DNA of 24,811 nt from Gnetum montanum (lineage: Eukaryota; Streptophyta; Gnetopsida; Gnetales; Gnetaceae): assembly GCA_015680685.1 (NCBI GenBank), contig MNCI01026432.1:2196-27006 (forward strand), written 5' to 3'. Shown here in pieces: positions 10,585-20,719 of this stretch. The notes below the pieces were generated by a model. It saw only the letters and a list, made by a program, of their open reading frames with translations. It was not told the origin of the DNA and ran no database searches. Positions within the stretch are counted from its first letter, which is position 1; every line of letters starts with the position of its first letter. The translations under genes and the position numbers were made by a program.

Positions 10585-11573
10585 CTAATTCTTCTTATGA
10601 GAATGGGGGGGGGTGGGGTGGGGTGTATCCCCCATAGCTAAACATTTGAGGATGGCTAGAATTAATAAATGGAAAATTTGGATCTAGGCATGTTGGAAAC
10701 ATTGGGGTTTGGTCATATCCAAACCACTGGGTGTCTTTTGATGTGGTGGTTGGAATGTATCCAAATTAGGGTTCACACACTTGATTAAAGTAAGCATAGT
10801 GGGGTAGATTATAAGATGTGGTTATGTGATAAGGAGTTGATCCACTATGGCACCCATGACTATAATATGGTATGCAAGGATCGATGTCTCCCCACATTGC
10901 TATATTCATTGGGTCACTTGGTCATTGGAGTGTTGATTGGTGGCCTAGATAAGGTAAGATAGCATGGTTTTGCCACTGCAGTTGGACACGGTACTTCTGT
11001 ACGAAATCTAGGTGTAGCATTCCTCCCCAATGCTCATGTAAATGTGACAATACTGGGTATTGACCTTTGGGGTGATCATATAGACACACATCACATTGAT
11101 CCTTATGATTTGTAGTTGAGTTCCTATCCTTACTTTCTGCAACCCTTCGTTCCAATTGACGAATGATGTTCTATCCTATTCCTAAGTTTGGCATTCTTTG
11201 TTTGTTCTAGTTGTTAGAGTGATTGTGTATGGTTCCACCTCTAATAATTTTTGCATATTCTCCACATTTTTAATGTACCCATTCCATCATTTTATTAATA
11301 TTTACCTCAATTTCATCTAGTGATTATAGTATTGGCAAAGATGATTCCACCTTCATGAGGTGAGTTGATTTTTCCTCCATGATTATGGACCCTTGCTATT
11401 TTGAGATTTTGGTCCTATTTAAATCTTTCAATATTCTCCCATTTGGCTATTTCTCCTTCTTCTTTTGTTACCTGCATGATAAGCTCTTGGAATTGGTGGG
11501 TTCATAGTTCATATAGTTGACCTAGGGCATACATCCCTTGAGTCTCCCTTGTTTCATTACAGAGCCCATCCAT
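10585..11573 (-). pseudogene. ORF1 relic: Gag-like protein with a damaged zinc knuckle
   Basis: A decayed frame of about 330 codons runs from an ATG at 11573, about 126 bases downstream of the primer site, to TAG at 10585-10587. The N-terminal part is charged and helical ('YELxTHQFQELIMQ', 'QLERRVAESKD'). In the middle is a nucleocapsid-like CDVCLYDHPKGQY, which fits C-x2-C-x3-H-x4-C except that the last Cys is Tyr, a single G-to-A change. The C-terminal part is rich in Tyr, Pro, His and Asn and ends in Pro/His-rich residues, as after the zinc knuckle in plant Ty3/gypsy Gags. The central Gag core (Retrotrans_gag) is not visible, and the frame near 11400-11170 needs at least one shift. Gag function in packaging element RNA is family knowledge; this copy cannot do it. 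Confidence 0.65.
10605..10624 (+). other. G-run on + strand; proline codons on minus strand
   Basis: Nine G, T, four G, T, four G, T. The + strand could form a G-quadruplex. On the minus strand the same bases are Pro and His codons of the ORF1 C-terminus, which probably explains their origin. Confidence 0.6.
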
Positions 11574-11681
11574 GATATTTTGTGTGACTTATTTGCAATT
11601 AGTTTTTTTATAAAATATTTATCGTTAATAATTCGTTATAGTGATCTTGTGTGATATAGCTAATCTAGATAACTAGCACCA
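11574..11681 (-). other. Leader between primer site and ORF1
   Basis: A short AT-rich leader runs from the primer site to the ORF1 start. It would hold the packaging region in an LTR element; nothing specific is recognisable. Confidence 0.4.
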
Positions 11682-11699
11682 TCCTCGACATTTGTGCCA
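11682..11699 (-). promoter_or_regulatory. Primer binding site, tRNA-Asp-like
   Basis: One base inside the 5' LTR the minus strand reads TGGCACAAATGTCGAGGA. The usual plant tRNA-Asp primer site is TGGCGCCGTTGCCGGGGA. The differences are mostly at CG or CNG positions and include several transitions typical of decayed methylated sites. tRNA-Asp priming is known for plant Athila-type and some other Ty3/gypsy elements. Position, TGG start and downstream 'tgg' context agree, and the site fixes the element's orientation. Confidence 0.72.
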
Positions 11700-12251
11700 A
11701 TGATGAGCTATGAGGTAGCCCTATGCTCAACCATACGAATACAAGTGTGTACACCTGATCTTGTCAAACTTTGCAGATAGACTAGTTGTGGCACCTAGAT
11801 AGTTACATGTTGATCGTAGTTGACTAACTTCCCACCTAGACTAGTAATTGCTTTGTCACATATGGTTTAGTTCAGTGTGAGGTGTATGATGTGATTCCTA
11901 ACACTAGGCTACGCCTAGAGAGAATGAAAAGTAATCTTAATTTACGCTACTAAGAAATAGGAAATAAAATCTAAACTAGCCTAAGTGCAATGAGCATCTA
12001 TCCTTAATCATCTATATACATGTTGGACTTTGTGTACTACTTTTGGAATTACCAAGTGCACATTACTCAAAACACTACTAGTTATGCTACTAGTTTACCA
12101 AGTAGTTACATTTAAATGTTCATTCCGCATCTAACAACAAAAATAGTAAATGATGATAAAAGAAATATTAATTAAGAAAATAATAAATAATAATCAACAA
12201 TTACACAATTAAAGACTAAGTGGATGCTACAATGATGAAGTAATCTTGATC

Positions 12252-12257
12252 TTTATT
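12252..12257 (-). terminator. Polyadenylation signal in the LTR
   Basis: AATAAA on the minus strand, preserved in the other LTR at 5370-5375, about 175 bases downstream of the TATA box. This is the order expected for the U3-R boundary and poly(A) site. Confidence 0.5.
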
Positions 12258-12429
12258 GTTGATATTTCGCATGTCCAAGTACATCACACTCGAACAAAGG
12301 TTTTGTACAATTACAAACATCACACTGCGGGCATGCACTGGAGAAAGAATTGAAGACTAACTAAAAATTGACCAAAAGAATTTACTCTAAAACTTACCAA
12401 CTTCCTTCTTCTTGTGCACCTGAATGCTA

Positions 12430-12437
12430 TATTTATA
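12430..12437 (-). promoter_or_regulatory. TATA box in the 5' LTR
   Basis: TATAAATA on the minus strand, conserved in both LTRs and set about 112 bases from the LTR start. It is the best promoter candidate for the nested element. Confidence 0.6.
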
Positions 12438-12549
12438 GGCCTACACAAGAATCATGATATCATGTTTTTGATATTGTTATCCAGGCTACGATATTGTGTA
12501 CCTGATATCAAGGATCCGATATTAGGGCCTGGAAAACCACGATTCATCA

Positions 12550-12554
12550 CATTG
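12550..12554. repeat. Target-site duplication, right copy (CATTG)
   Basis: It directly follows the 5' LTR and repeats 4796-4800. Sequence to its right continues the tandem unit exactly as in the unoccupied copy at 15129 onward. Confidence 0.93.
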
Positions 12555-13515
12555 TAATGTTATAAGATGTTCTGTTTGCTTGGTTTTCTTATCCTCTTGT
12601 AGTTGTGTTTACAAGATGAAGCCTAAATCCATCACAAGGATGCAATTCATTAGAAGAACAAGTAACCACATGACCTCAATGTGCAAGATTTGATGAGTTT
12701 GTCTTTCTTTGTCAAGAGTGCTTGTACCATTTCTCTCCATCTAGCACCACTTCTTGAGCCCAGCCCCATAGCCTAATTATGACCTTGCATACCTTGAAAA
12801 ATAATGTTGACCTATGTTTGCCACTCATACACTATAGCCATATGATATCTCTTCATCATGCTCCATCCTCAAGTTCACTTGAATGTAACATAGCTCATTC
12901 GGTGGAAGAATAACTAAGTCCATTGGGTGTAATACATTTCATTTGATGGGATAACTCCCCAAGTCTGTTGAGTGTAATGCAACTCATTCAATGGGAAAAT
13001 TATATCAAAATAGCCCTAGCAATGAAACTCAATGAAGGTTTCACCCCACAAAATAAAGAAGGGGAAGCAAATTACTAAGAATTTGAATGGCCAATGAAGT
13101 GTCAAAGACCAATGGCCAAAGAAATCCTAGAGCAAAGTGATTGGATTCTCAAATGCATTTTTTGAGAAACCAACACCTCAAAAAATTTAGTGTCATGCCA
13201 TAGCCATGATGACAACACTTGGAATGCATTGTTAGCCTTCATGAGCATCTCCTTAATGACCATTACCTCCATATCATCATATCCTTATTCCATCATCACA
13301 AGCACTCTTTGACATGGCTCAACATAAAAAGCACTGAGAGGGAATGACGGTAGTGGACATGTAGTAGTATTTTGTATTCTTTATCAGTTCCTCTAAGGTC
13401 AATCCTCTAGACATAAAAAAAGGGGCCAATGAAATACCATCAAATTTGCATGTTGTAGCCTTTGTAACCTCATCCCATGAAACTCAAGGCTAAACTTCAT
13501 TGTAAATGTTAAGAT
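12555..13515 (+). mobile_element. Internal block of tandem unit 1 (right part)
   Basis: Matches 15134-16103 by eye along its length. Together with 4598-4800 it made one internal block of about 1.17 kb before the nested insertion. No protein domain is recognisable in any frame. Near 12890-13000 it carries about three copies of a ~45-base repeat ('ctcattcggtgg', 'gtccattgggtgtaat'), also present near 15465-15580. Short internal blocks without genes are typical of non-autonomous LTR elements. Confidence 0.65.
12890..13000 (+). repeat. About 45 bp short tandem repeat in the internal block
   Basis: About three degenerate copies of 'gtgtaatgcaactcattc'-type sequence with 'aagtcc' linkers. The same array is found in the second unit near 15465-15580. 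Confidence 0.6.
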
Positions 13516-14077
13516 TGTAACCCATGGGGGGCAATCTCACATATTTCATACTTTTGGGATTGAAAAATGCCTCATGAGTGGTCAAAGCCTTATTCCTCAA
13601 GTAAAAAGAGTCATCTAGTATCTATATTTGGGCTTGGGGGGCCAAAAATGACTTTTGGTATGCCAAGAATGGCAATTCGATGGGTTTTATTGGGGGTATA
13701 TACTTTTCTACGCTAGAAATACCTACAACAAGTAGATCTCACCTACTCCTAGCATGGAGGGGTATGGGCCACCTACTCCCAGCATGGAGGGGTAGATCTT
13801 AGTATGGAAGGTTGAGTAATTTACAATACCTAGCATGGATGGTGGTTTGATCTTCTTTCCCATCATTGAAGCTCCATCTTCCCAGTGTTGATGCACCCTC
13901 CCCCCATCATAGAAGCCACATGCATCTAATTCTAACACTTCATGCACTTCAGAATTGACCATGAATTCCAACAAGGAAAGTTAAAGGCCTAGCATAGAAG
14001 ATCCAACTCCAGTGTAGATGGAGTACCCTTGTTACTATTTATAGTAAAAGGAATGGCCATGGGGGTTTGGCACTTAC

Positions 14078-14084
14078 TATATAT
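14078..14084 (+). promoter_or_regulatory. TATA-like box of the LTR-like block
   Basis: TATATAT is conserved at the same place in all three copies (3749-3755 and 16658-16664), about 600 bases before the conserved AATAAA. This supports the + strand LTR reading of the block. Confidence 0.45.
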
Positions 14085-14677
14085 GGTAACCCCCAAATTC
14101 ATACACCCATCTTACCTGTACATGGAAAAAATTTGCAGAAAAAACTATATCCAATTTGCAACCACATTATAGCCAAAATTTAGCCAATTTGCATCCCATT
14201 TCATAGCCAAAAACCTATAAAACCAAATCCCCAATACCATTTTTAGGTTCCACACTTTGGAATTTTTGAGAATTTGGTAATTTTTGCTTCCAAGAGCTCT
14301 TTCAAAGTTGCAAAAATGCATCTTCTTGGAGTCTTCTAGTGTGGAACCCCTATAGCCTTGTTACCCCCATTGTTACTCCCCTAAAATTTGTGGGCTTTTG
14401 GTTTCAATGTTGCATTGTTGGGATCCCCATCTTCCAGCATGGACCATTTTAAGAGCTAAAATTTCCACATTTTTTAACCCCTTAGTAGTGACCAACATTG
14501 CAAATCTAGAGAACCACTAGAAGAGGTGTGATAGCATCAAGAGTCACAAGACATCTGGATCATGGAGTTTATTGCATCAGCTTCAATGGATCTTAAACTC
14601 TCATCAAAGTGAATCCCCTTTGCTCTTCCATGGGCATCTTTTGTACATAAGTTCTAAATTCATTCTTTATTTTTCTC

Positions 14678-14683
14678 AATAAA
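14678..14683 (+). terminator. Polyadenylation signal of the LTR-like block
   Basis: AATAAA in 'ctcaataaagttttag'. It is kept in copy 1 (4335-4340) but changed to AATAAT in copy 3 (17256-17261). Confidence 0.45.
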
Positions 14684-14932
14684 GTTTTAGTTTGTGCATA
14701 ATTTTTATTTGCATTTTGATTATTGGATTTTTATTTTTCATTATATTATTCTTTTTTGCACTTTATAAGTCCCTGGATAATCTATTGGACCATTCAAGGT
14801 ATCTCAAATTCCATTTTATGGAGGCCTTGGTGATTCATGGTTAAGGCTATTGTGTTGGAACTTTTGAATTTTCAATGATCAATTTTTTTGTTTGCAATAA
14901 TTTTTTACCACTAGAAGGCAATCCTTAAATTG

Positions 14933-15100
14933 GTGCCATGGTCCACTATGACCTTAAACTCACAACATAGGCTACTAGGTCTTAAATCAATAATATGATT
15001 TACTATGACCTTAAACTTGCACCATGGCCTACCAGGGCCTTAAACTAGTATCATGCCTTACCATGACCTTAAGCTAGAAACATTGGTGACCTAGGTAGCT
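14933..15100 (+). repeat. About 40 bp minisatellite, second unit
   Basis: Degenerate tandem repeats with the 'gaccttaaact' core, matching 4598-4775 in order and orientation. It directly follows the LTR-like block. Confidence 0.7.
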
Positions 15101-16103
15101 TGGTTTATCATTCTATGTGGCCTGTATGCATTGTAATATTATAACATGTTTTGTTTGCTTGGTTTTCATGTCTTCTTGGAATTCTGTTTATAGGATGAAG
15201 CCTGAAGCCATTGCAAGGGTGAAATTCATTATAGTAACAAGTCACCACATGACCTTGATGTGTAAGATTTGGTTAGGTTTTTTTACTTTGTCAAGAGTAC
15301 ATGTACCATTGTGCTCCATCTAGCACCACTTCTTGAGCCCAGCCTTGTAGCCTGATTATGACTTTCCATACATTAAAAAAAAATGTTGACCTATGTTTGC
15401 CACTCATGCACTATAGTCATATGATATCTCTTTATTTATCTCCATCCTTAAGTTCATTTGAATGTAACACAACTCATTTAGTGGAAAAAAAATTAAGTCC
15501 ATCAAGTGTAACACATCTCATTCGATAGGATAACTCCCCAAGTCCCCAAGTGTAATGCAACTATGTCAATAGGAAAACTATATCAAACCAACCTTGGCAA
15601 TAAAACCCAATGAAGGTTTCACCCCACAAAAAAAAAAGAAGGAGAAGCAAATTGCTAAGAACCTAAATTGCCAGTGAAGCCTCAAACTCCAATGGCCAAA
15701 GAAATCTTAAAGTAAAGTGATTGGATGCTCAAATGCATTTTTTGAGTAATGAACAATTCAAAACATGTTAGTGTCATGCCATAGCCATGATGAAATAATT
15801 GGAATGCATTGTTAGCCTTCATGAGAATCTCCCTAATGACCATTACCTCCATCTCATCATAGGCTTATCCCATCATCACAAACACTCTTTAGGGTGGTTT
15901 GGCGCAACTAGATCAAGCATGGAGAGGGAACATCAGTGGTGGACCTATAGTGGTGTTTTGTATTCTTTGTTGGTGCCTCTTAGGTTAATCCTCCAAACAC
16001 CAACCAAGAGTGACCAATGAAACACCATCAAATTTTCATGTTGTAACCTTTGTAACCCCATCCCATGAAACTCAAGGCTAAACTTCATTGTAAATGTTAA
16101 GAT
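15101..16103 (+). mobile_element. Internal block of tandem unit 2, with empty insertion site
   Basis: Uninterrupted counterpart of the block split by the nested element. 15129-15133 is the single CATTG that is duplicated around that element. No gene is recognised; the open frames at 15117-15323 and 15799-16020 have no domain I know, and their counterparts in unit 1 are not open. The ~45-base repeat recurs near 15465-15580. Confidence 0.65.
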
Positions 16104-17519
16104 TGTAATCCATGGAAGGCAATCTCACATATTTCATACTTTTGGACCTAAAAATTACCTCATGAGTGGTCATTGCCTCCTTCTCCAAATGAAAAAAGTC
16201 ACCTAGTATCTATATTTAGGCTTGAGGGTGATCAAAAATGCCTCTTGGGATGCCAAAAATGGAAATTTTATGAGGGTATACACTTCTCTATGTTAGAAAC
16301 ACCTACAAAGAGGTATATCTCACCTACCCTCAGTGTGGAGGGATGTGGGTCACCTACTCCTAGCATGGAGGGGAAAATCTCAATGTGGAAGGGTAAGGAA
16401 TTCACAATGCCTAGTTTGGATGATGGTTTTACCTTCTTCCCCAATGTTGAAGCTCCATCTTCCCAACATTGATGCATGCTCCCCCCAACTAGAAGCCACA
16501 TGCATTAGATTCCAACACTCCATGTGCCTCAACATTAATTATGCATTTCAACAAGGAAATTTGAAGGTCTAGTGTAGAAGATCTACCTCTAGCATAGATA
16601 GAGTACCCTCATTACAATTTATAGTAAATGGAATGGCCATGGATGTTTTACATTTACTATATATGATAACCCTCAAATTTGGACATCCATCTAACACATA
16701 TATGGCAAAAATTTGTAGCAAAATTATAGCAAACTTGCAACTACATTACAACTAAATTGCAATCAATTTGTAGCCCATTTGATGACCAAAAACATATAAA
16801 ACCAAAACCCCAACACCATTTTTAGGTTCCACACTGACATTTCTGAGCGTTTGTCGATTTTTACTTTCAAGAGCTCTTGCAAACTAGCAAAAACATAGCT
16901 CCATAGAGCCTTACAACATGGAACCATTGTAGCCTTGTTACCCCCTTTGTTACCCACTTGATATTTGTGGGTTTTAGGTCTCTATGCTGCACTGCTAGGA
17001 TTGCCAACTTCTAGCATGGAGCATTTTGATAGCCAAATTTTCCACATATCTCAATCCCTCAACAATGACCAGTGTTACATATTTGAAGCAGCAACAAAAG
17101 AGGTTCAATAGTATCAAGAGTGGCATGACATCCAAATTAGGGAGTTGATTGCATCAACTTCAATGGATCTTAAAATCTTATCAAAGTGAACCCCCTTTGC
17201 TCTTTGACGGGCATCTTTTGTACATATTTTCTAAACTCATTCATTATTTTTTCTCAATAATTTTTTAAAGTTTTTATTTGTGTGTAATTTGTATTTGCAT
17301 TCTAGTTATTGGATTTGCATTTTCCTTTATATTATTTATTTTTGCACTTCATAAGTCCCTGGGTGAACTATCAAACCATCCAGGTCACCTTGAATCCCAT
17401 TTTTTTAAGGCCATGAGGATTTGGGATTAAGGTTGCTATGCCAGAACTTTTTATTTTCTAGTGATCAAATTTTTCAATTACAATAGTTTTTCTAGCACTA
17501 AAAGGAGGGCTTGTACCCA
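16104..17519 (+). mobile_element. LTR-like block, copy 3 (chain end)
   Basis: Starts TGTAATCC and ends 'ttgtaccca' at 17519, where similarity to the other units stops and the minisatellite is absent. TATATAT at 16658-16664 is kept; the AATAAA is lost. The flanking bases 'aattc' do not match the left flank of copy 1 (a, N, t, a, t) well, so a target duplication for the chain is unproven. Minus-strand frame 16268-16501 is a repeat-driven frame. Confidence 0.62.
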
Positions 17520-18309
17520 AATTCTATGTTGAGATCTAATTCTTGATTGTCAACATTAACATATTAAAGATGTAACTTCCATTTTTCTACCAAAACCTTT
17601 GAATATGCTTTGCAATAAGTGCTACAGTCCATCTACCTCTACTTCTCCTCTACTTTCAATACCTAGCATGACAGTGGTAGGTGTTTGGGTTTTGAAAATT
17701 TTATAGTAGTGGTTTTGAATTTCCAAAGCTAGCATTGATATTTTGGTACATTTTCTTTTCCCCCTTGGCTGCCAAAATCCTCTTAGGTTGCAACATTGGT
17801 GGTTTCAATCCTTCTGAAATCCATGACACTTCTAAAAGGTAACTAAATCCCCATCTCTTGCCTCCTTTCCTAGTTAAGAAAATTAGTAGCCTACCAAAAC
17901 TATTTTCTAGTGGAGAACACCAACTTTCCACTTTAGTTTTTACCTCTTTACCAATGATGGATAGGAAGGTGTGAGATCCTCCTAATATCATGCCCCTTTC
18001 CTTCCCTACTACTACATCCAATGTAGGTGTAGCTAGGAAGCCCAATGTTGGTAAAGTTTAGAACCTTATTTCTAACTTTTCATTTTTGGCAAAGGGGTGT
18101 ACCTCCCTTAACCCCCACTTACCAATTATAGTAAGTAGTCTGTTTTTAGTTGTTTTTGCTTCTCTTAGTCATTTTTCAATTCCACTTATTGGAATTTGCT
18201 TTTTATTTAACATTTTATAATCTTGTTAGTCTATTTTCTTTATTTATCATTTTTCCATCATGTTGTTTGGCAAATCAACCATCTTTCCATTCAACTTTGT
18301 TGATGATAT
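17520..18309. other. Unassigned stretch with one 114-codon open frame
   Basis: The longest open frame of the window is on the minus strand at 17701-18045. It has mixed composition with a basic middle and no motif that I recognise. Nothing upstream or downstream continues it, so it may be chance or a scrap of a mobile element. No promoter or repeat is evident. Confidence 0.3.
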
Positions 18310-20035
18310 GTTTGTATAGTAAGTTGTAAGGATCTATGACCCCAAAGACCTTATAGTGGCTAAATGCGAGCAGTCCTTGAGGCTTAGGGGCTAAAGTCCT
18401 AGATTTTTGGTGATAAATGAGGATCACGACAACTATGTTTGTGCCAAAATCCAAGCTATTATGCTAATTCCTTGCATGAAAGTAGAAGCCAAAAGGGAGT
18501 ATGAGCTCATACATCAAGATGGGAAGGAGTATATTCCTTTCCCGTATGATCATATACCCCTACTAACACCTATGCCCACATCATACCTCAATTGATCGAG
18601 ATGGATGAAGACAATGAGAAGGTCAGCTTGGCTAGGCACTAAGAGGAAAAGGAGGATGAATTTAAGACAAAATTTGAGACTAAAAACATCTTAAGCAAGT
18701 TGTTCCAATAAATAACCCCCAAGGCCATAGTGCCTTCCTCTACCCCCTCCATCTCCTCTATGGGCCAAGTGCCACAATCCTCTACTCCTATTTACCAAAC
18801 TATGTTTGGGTCCATACCAATCATAGCCATGCACCAAACCTACTTGGTGACATAGCCAATAATGTATAAATTTCTATGTCTTTACCCACAAAACCCCAAT
18901 TTGTGTGGCCGTCAGTGATGGTTTTCACCATCACAAACCTACTAACCATCCATGTGAGGTCCACCCTAGGATCCCAAGAAACCCGAGGATCACATACCTC
19001 CTTTGTTCTATTCATGCCCCAAATACTAACATAGACATCTTTCTCCTTGTTTGTTCTACGTACTACAACCATAAACCAACCTCTCCCCTTTGTGCAACAA
19101 CTGATAGCAAGGACACAAGCCTCCCAATAGATGCCACAAACATTTTTGCAAACCCCACAATTAACAAGGGAACCACATGGCCTAGATTAAGCCTTTCAAA
19201 TTATCTAAGACCTAACAAAGGAGTTGAAGAGGCTTAAAGCCTCTACATCTCAAAGCATCAACATCATGGACTTCTACTAGGAAAATCCCATTAGTCTTAT
19301 GGTCCCATCATTAATGCTTCCTCCTACTGGCCCCATCACTTAATTTAGTAAATATAATGAAGAAGGTGATCCCAACACTTACCTTATTACATTCTACTCT
19401 AAATGTTTGCTATTGCAACCATGGCCACACATCATAATGAGGATCTTCCCCATGTCTTTGACAGGGAAAGTGCTTGAGTAGTATCATGCCTTACTGGGGG
19501 GGATCTATATCATCTCTTAAATACTTGATAGTGTAATTCATTAACCACTTTAATTACAACTTAAAGCCTAATACCATGCTTAACCAACTAATGAAGGTCA
19601 AATAGGCATCCGTTGAATCGATGTAGAAGTTCATGCAATGATGGAATGATCTCCTCAATGAGATACCATAGCCTATTATCAAAACACATCTTTTGGCTAT
19701 ATTCAAGAGGGTGGTTAATGATATTATGAAGTCCAAGCCTTACTACCTTAACCCATGATCCCTTAGTCAAGCATTCTTCTAAATAAAGAACATAGAGGAC
19801 GTTGCAGAGGCTAGTCATGAGCCTACCTATGTAGCATACAAAAATCAACACACAAGAAGGGATAAAGATATGGGTAAAAAAAATTATAACAAGCAAAAAA
19901 ATTGATGGTTGGAATCAGCAAGGGGTCAACAGATGCATATCCTAACCCCAAATCTACGTGAGGGCCTACTAGAAGTGAAAATAGGATGTCCTAAACAATC
20001 TTGTCAATTAAACAAGGACTTTTCCAATTGTAATT
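18310..20035 (+). pseudogene. Ty3/gypsy Gag relic
   Basis: Protein-like sequence continues through at least three frames. An upstream part (about 18310-18595) reads like a folded protein but is unassigned. From ATG 18601 the frame is acidic, then Ser/Pro-rich. From about 19190 a helical segment ('DLTKELKRLKA') leads into the Retrotrans_gag core: 'EEGDPNTYL' at about 19355-19385, 'RIFPMSLTGKVLE' followed by a stop where Trp is expected (about 19440-19476), and 'FNYNLKPNT' through 'WNDLLNEIP' to about 19740, after a one-base shift near 19530. A basic tail runs to about 20035 without a clear zinc knuckle. Most in-frame stops fall where Gln, Arg or Trp would fit. Gag forms the particle of the element; this copy is dead, and no pol follows it. 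Confidence 0.82.
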
Positions 20036-20700
20036 AGGGTGTTGGATACAAGTAGGGGTGGCATGGTTAGCCATGATGCAAATGAAAATGGTGCTAAGTT
20101 TTTAAATGATGTTTGTGATGGTGTAGAGTGTAGTCACAAGGCACGAGGGGGTGAGCATAGTCAAAGGTTTCAACAAAAATGAGGGTGCCAACACATGGAG
20201 GTCATTGGTCAAGACCACGCATTAAGAATACAAAAAATGTGAAGAAAACATGAAAAATGTAGGAGAGAGAAATAGAACATCACCCAAAATAGGGTTAAGC
20301 ATAGTTGACTCCAAAAGGAGTTCAGAAGGTACATAGTGTACAATAGGTGCAATGGAGAGCATAGTCAGAGTCTTGGTGGTGTTGGGCGATGAAGTCTAGC
20401 ATTCACCATTGTGTGCATGCCTCCCATGTTGGTTCATGGAATGTACCATGGGTTGTGATGTCCTGTAGGGCTGTAGGGGGGTTGCAGTGGACCATGTTCT
20501 ACAATGTTTCCTCTCTGGTATCAATATGTCTTTAGGTCTTGTTCATCCAAATGGAAAATGCCAAGCTGTAGTGCATTTGGATCTTGTTTGCCCAAATGCT
20601 GAGATGTCAAAATGCAAAACTACTAGAAAATGCCAACCCCTAAAATTTTGTGTGTTAGGGTATTTATAGGGCTAGGGTTAGCCTAAAATGTAGAGAGACT
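20036..20700. other. Degenerate flank of the hairpin array
   Basis: Scattered single 'gagcatagtc'-type motifs (near 20128, 20153, 20296 and 20346) suggest that the array once began here. 20530-20620 has a ~45-base imperfect direct repeat ('tcttgttcatccaaatgg' and 'tcttgtttgcccaaatg'). The frame at 20487-20669 spans it and is not convincing. Confidence 0.4.
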
Positions 20701-20719
20701 ACCACATGGTAGTGGGGTA

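Larger units (their letters stand above)
4801..12549 (-). mobile_element. Nested pol-less LTR retrotransposon, Ty3/gypsy-like
   Basis: A complete, decayed LTR retrotransposon of about 7.75 kb lies on the minus strand. It is bounded by two direct repeats (11701-12549 as the 5' LTR, 4801-5665 as the 3' LTR) and a CATTG target duplication. Orientation is set by the TATA box, the polyadenylation signal, a tRNA-Asp-like primer site beside the 5' LTR, and two long relic frames, all on the minus strand. Reading 5' to 3', it holds LTR, primer site, a Gag-like ORF1, about 1.95 kb without a recognised domain, a long ORF2, and LTR. I find no protease, reverse transcriptase, RNase H or integrase, so it was probably mobilised in trans. 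The primer site and ORF2 domain recall the Athila side of Ty3/gypsy, but that lineage call is inference. Confidence 0.88.
11701..12549 (-). repeat. 5' LTR of the nested element
   Basis: This 849-base direct repeat is the partner of 4801-5665. Minus-strand ends are TGATGA...TCATCA, a perfect 6-base terminal inverted repeat. It holds a TATA box at 12430-12437 and an AATAAA (minus strand) at 12252-12257, so transcription would start near 12400 and run toward lower coordinates. It is flanked inside by the primer site and outside by the CATTG target duplication. Confidence 0.92.
13516..14932 (+). mobile_element. LTR-like block, copy 2 of the tandem unit
   Basis: 1417 bases, almost the same length as copy 3 (1416). 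It starts TGTAACCC, has TATATAT at 14078-14084 and AATAAA at 14678-14683. A ~30-base G/A-rich repeat ('cacctactcctagcatgg') lies at 13740-13800. A minus-strand open frame at 13723-13974 is created by that repeat and is not counted as a gene. The end is decayed ('ttaaattg' where copy 1 has 'ttaaacca'). A primer site is not convincing; 'tggtgccatggtcc' follows at 14931 but matches no tRNA that I recognise. Confidence 0.65.

Noticed and set aside
14931-14948. Primer site 'tggtgccatggtcc' after LTR-like copy 2
   Set aside because: Copy 1 reads differently at the same place and the string is also a unit of the minisatellite, so it cannot be separated from that repeat.
17701-18045. 114-codon minus-strand open frame, longest of the window
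   Set aside because: Not recognised, no continuation on either side and no repeat copy to test conservation; kept only as part of an unassigned stretch.
18905-19237. 110-codon + strand open frame
   Set aside because: Lies in a different frame from the recognisable Gag helix just downstream; probably a shadow or a shifted part of the Gag relic.
19588-19896. 102-codon minus-strand open frame
   Set aside because: Antisense to the Gag core (Retrotrans_gag pattern) on the + strand.
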